Positions 61,636-64,000 of a stretch of DNA of 64,000 nt are shown piece after piece (position 1 is the stretch's first letter; each line of letters begins with the position of its first letter). Origin of the DNA: G965202915 sp965205955. GTDB lineage: Bacteria > Pseudomonadota > Gammaproteobacteria > Eutrophobiales > Eutrophobiaceae. Made by a program: the position numbers and the translations under genes. The notes beneath the pieces are model-generated. The model searched no databases. It was not told the DNA's origin and saw only the letters and a program-made list of their open reading frames with translations. The stretch lies in assembly GCA_965205955.1 (NCBI GenBank), contig OZ242192.1, positions 1,860,001 through 1,924,000 on the forward strand. The letters are read 5' to 3'.

Positions 61636-62838
61636 GCTCCAATTTCGCCTTTCATCAAGCGTGGCAAAAGTAGATCGTGGGCTTTGGTGAGTCGAAGTGT
61701 CGAACGCTTCAAACAACGAACTTGTTGAATATTGTTAGACACGACATTCGCAAACTCCACTACGAGAGGATTCGCTGGAACAATAATATTCATTCCACGA
61801 AAACGCCCTTTATTTATCTCTGGGTATATCGTACCTTTTGCATTGCTGCGAATCTCAATGACCCTGCTCATTAAGTTAAAGAGCAGCAGGCACATCCTCT
61901 CTCCTCCTTATAAGGAATAATATTGATAAATCCCTGATTTGTACAGATTTCAGTATCCATCAACGCAAAAAATCCGACAGATGCGCGGCTTGTCATCAGG
62001 ACTGTCTCAGGTGACATCATTTTAGCAGACGATTCACTAAGCCCCTTCTCGGTGATTTTTCGTTCTGAGTCAAGCAGTATCAAGCTGTCATTCCTGGTCA
62101 CATCTGAAGGAATAACCCAAGATTATATCTCCGCCCCAATATTCTGAAACTTTGGTCGAAGGAGTGCCACCACCGACAGTCTCACATACGTCGGCTATCT
62201 TCCTCCTCTCCCACCCCTCCGGTACGCCGTCCTTGATAGTAGCTTGTTCATGCCCCGGAAAGCGCAGATGCACAAACCACTCATTATAGAGTAGCCGTGC
62301 CGCCTGCTCCAACAACTGAATGCGACGCCGGTTGTTTTCAATCAGGTCGTCGTAGGCAGAGGGGATAGAGGCAATGCGAGTTTGCTCTTGAAGCTCAGGT
62401 GCTCGGATAATTGTGTTTTCTACTGCTATCTTCTGAGCCCTCTGTCTTCCAGATGCACCTATCATGCTTTTGATTGCAGGTTCTCTAATGACAGCAGAAC
62501 AAGACAAGTAATAAACAAAGTCCGGGTCGGATATGCCCTTCCTTAGCGCGAAAAACTAAAAACTCTGTAGAACCAAATCCGCGCACATCTTTCAAATGGT
62601 TTATTTTTGCTGTCTTTCCATGTTCCAAACATGGCGTGATGCGCGCAAAGATAGTATCATCATTTTCAAACTTGCTACCACCACGACCTTCCCAAATACG
62701 AGCACAGCTAGGAAATACAGACTTCCTAAGTGGTTCAACATCTGACATCTCTATAAATTGGTAAGCGGTTCCTTTTTCAAGATAAATCTGAGGCTGCACC
62801 TCAACAAAATCTCCAAATTTGAACTCTTTCCACTTCAT
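61632..62838 (-). pseudogene. hsdS: Type I restriction specificity subunit, broken by three frameshifts
   Basis: The pieces in order are the N-terminal TRD1 (MKWKEFKFGDFVEVQPQIYL... TEFLVFRAKEGH), the central conserved helix (YDDLIENNRRRIQLLEQAAR, LLYNEWFVHLRFPGHE), TRD2 (GWERRKIADVCETVGGGTPS) and the C-terminal conserved part (AHDLLLPRLMKGEIGA). Single-base shifts occur near 62532 (GH/SDPDFVYYL), near 62119 (GGDII/WVIPSDVTRND) and near 61897 (PYKEER/MCLLLFNLM). The start at 62838 has AGGAGGGG upstream; 62871 overlaps the fic stop. Without repair it gives no functional HsdS. Downstream genes still start by overlap. Confidence 0.85.
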
Positions 62839-62867
62839 GCCCTCACCCCTCCTAAGCATTCGCCCGC

Positions 62868-63872
62868 TCATCGTATCCCCTGCCCCCGCTTAGTAAGACG
62901 GTACCGTTGATTCTTGGTATTGGGCGTATCAGGATGCGTCATCTCAATGTATCCGCTTTGCAAAGCAGGCAGCAGATACCGCTCCCGCAACGACTTGCGG
63001 GCTTTCAATCCCATAGCCTGCTGGATCTCCTGCCGTGACATTTCCCCGTCCAGCACGGTCAGCAGGCGCTTTATCTGGGGGGTTAGTTGGGGGGTTTCCT
63101 GGGGAGTTTCCTGAGGGGTTTCCTGGGAGGTGTTGACCGCCTTGAGGATGATGTCCAGCATGAAGCTAATAAACGGAGTGCTTTCGCCTTGTGCCGAACT
63201 TTGCTGGATTGCGGCGTAGTAATCGCTCTGTGCGGCATGAACGAGACTCTCGACGGGCACATAGGCAAACAGGGTTTGCCATCGGGTCAGGATCAGGGTT
63301 TGCCAGAGCCGTCCCAGCCGCCCGTTTCCATCCTCAAAGGGGTGGATGAATTCAAATTCGTAGTGGAAAACTGAACTGGCAATCAGCGGATGTGTGTCGG
63401 CAGTGTTCAGCCATGCCAGCAGGTCTGCCATGAGTTGCGGCACGCGCTTGGCGGGCGGGGCGAGGTGATGTACCGCGTTTTGCCCCATCACCGCCACGCT
63501 GTTCACGCGGTAGCGCCCCGGAGCATCCAGTAGCGCGGTCATCAGAATCTCGTGCGCCTTGAGCAGATCGGTTTCGCTAACCGGACTCCATTGCAGGTAT
63601 TGGTCGTATGCCTGTATGGCGTTGCGCGCCTCCTGAATATCCTTTGGCGGGGCTATGACGGGTTTGCCATTGAGCAGCGTGGCAACCTGTTCCTCGCTGA
63701 GCGTATTGCCTTCAATGGCAAGGGAGCCTTGAATCGTACGGATGTGGTTTATTCGCCGTAAGCGTATATCTTGTAAAACCTCTGCCGCCTCCGCCCGGCC
63801 AAGCGCTTCGCCGATTTGTTCAACGCGGGTGAGAATGTGCGAGGTGATTGTGTATGGCGGCGCTTTACTCAT
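62868..63872 (-). CDS. Fic-family AMP-transferase with N-terminal inhibitory helix
   Basis: A 334-residue Fic protein. The catalytic motif HPFEDGNGRLGR starts at His 177. The inhibitory motif SLAIEGNT (residues 50-57, class II, (S/T)xxxE(G/N)) should keep it off until needed. A winged-helix DNA-binding region is at the C-terminus (LLTVLDGEMSRQEIQQAMGL...YLLPALQSGYIEMTHPD). A short repeat (QETPQETPQETPQLTPQ) joins the two parts. Such Fic proteins are often encoded between hsdM and hsdS of type I restriction operons, as here. The ATG overlaps the stop of the upstream gene, and its own stop overlaps ATG 62871. Confidence 0.92.
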   Translation of the reverse strand: MSKAPPYTITSHILTRVEQIGEALGRAEAAEVLQDIRLRRINHIRTIQGSLAIEGNTLSEEQVATLLNGKPVIAPPKDIQEARNAIQAYDQYLQWSPVSETDLLKAHEILMTALLDAPGRYRVNSVAVMGQNAVHHLAPPAKRVPQLMADLLAWLNTADTHPLIASSVFHYEFEFIHPFEDGNGRLGRLWQTLILTRWQTLFAYVPVESLVHAAQSDYYAAIQQSSAQGESTPFISFMLDIILKAVNTSQETPQETPQETPQLTPQIKRLLTVLDGEMSRQEIQQAMGLKARKSLRERYLLPALQSGYIEMTHPDTPNTKNQRYRLTKRGQGIR

Positions 63873-64000
63873 ATCTCATCATCGTTATACATCGCCGGAT
63901 CCGGTGGCACATGCGCCACCTTGCCGTCTCGCATGGTGACGATACAGGTGCCGGTCTGGTGGGCAATTTTATGGGCGCGTTTGGCCGCACGCAGGAGGGC
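63869..64000 (-). CDS. C-terminal end of a hypothetical gene upstream of fic (5' end outside window)
   Basis: 43 codons are visible (LLRAAKRAHKIAHQTGTCIV, MRDGKVAHVPPDPAMYNDDE), ending in TGA that overlaps the fic start (ATGA). It resembles the short hypothetical proteins often placed between hsdM and fic. The rest of the type I operon, hsdM and hsdR, would be expected beyond 64000. Confidence 0.6.
   Translation of the reverse strand, partial: ALLRAAKRAHKIAHQTGTCIVTMRDGKVAHVPPDPAMYNDDEI

Overview
The window reads as a stretch of a gammaproteobacterial chromosome. The housekeeping genes are of that kind: cysS and lpxH back to back, an ampD-ampE pair, mpl for murein-peptide recycling, yaaA, and lipid-A and outer-membrane functions. 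There are many dispersed REP-like repeats, insertion-sequence remnants and a giant eukaryote-like repeat adhesin, which together suggest a host-associated or biofilm lifestyle. That lifestyle is inference. No rRNA, tRNA or CRISPR array was seen.

Region by region: (1) 1-1041, the 3' part of an ABC exporter. (2) 1214-26154, a 22.5-kb gene for a ~7,500-residue leucine-rich-repeat autotransporter-like protein. It lies between two inverted, equal-length (1022 bp) IS481-family copies, each inserted in the same type of dispersed repeat. (3) 26.3-31.7 kb, a coiled-coil membrane protein, a short-chain dehydrogenase, cysS, lpxH, ampE and ampD. (4) 31.9-35.1 kb, a minus-strand operon bufA-bufB-bufC-sigma-anti-sigma for a MNIO-modified peptide (bufferin type). 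(5) 35.3-40.8 kb, a 2.3-kb tandem duplication carrying a secreted hypothetical gene, yaaA and mpl. The first mpl copy is cut off at the junction; the second is complete and is followed by an MsbA-like ABC exporter.

(6) 42.5-63.9 kb, a defence-island-like region, almost all on the minus strand. It contains a serine/threonine kinase plus TPR-like gene pair, which sits between two 126-bp direct repeats made from the end of the exporter and of the next gene. Next come a DprA/SLOG-like gene with RloB and other gene fragments. After these is a four-gene operon: PLD-SNF2 helicase, OLD-like ATPase, Eco57I-type adenine methylase, and FRG-TPR protein. A dead vapBC follows. Last is an overlapping-gene cassette in which fic and a frameshifted hsdS are followed by a SpeD-like AdoMet decarboxylase, a DUF3326 protein and a class III nucleotidyl cyclase.

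The best candidates for an undescribed system are the SpeD-DUF3326-cyclase cassette (58.3-61.6 kb), the kinase-TPR cassette (42.6-45.7 kb), and the giant adhesin with its flanking insertion sequences. All functional statements come from reading motifs by eye; no database search was possible.
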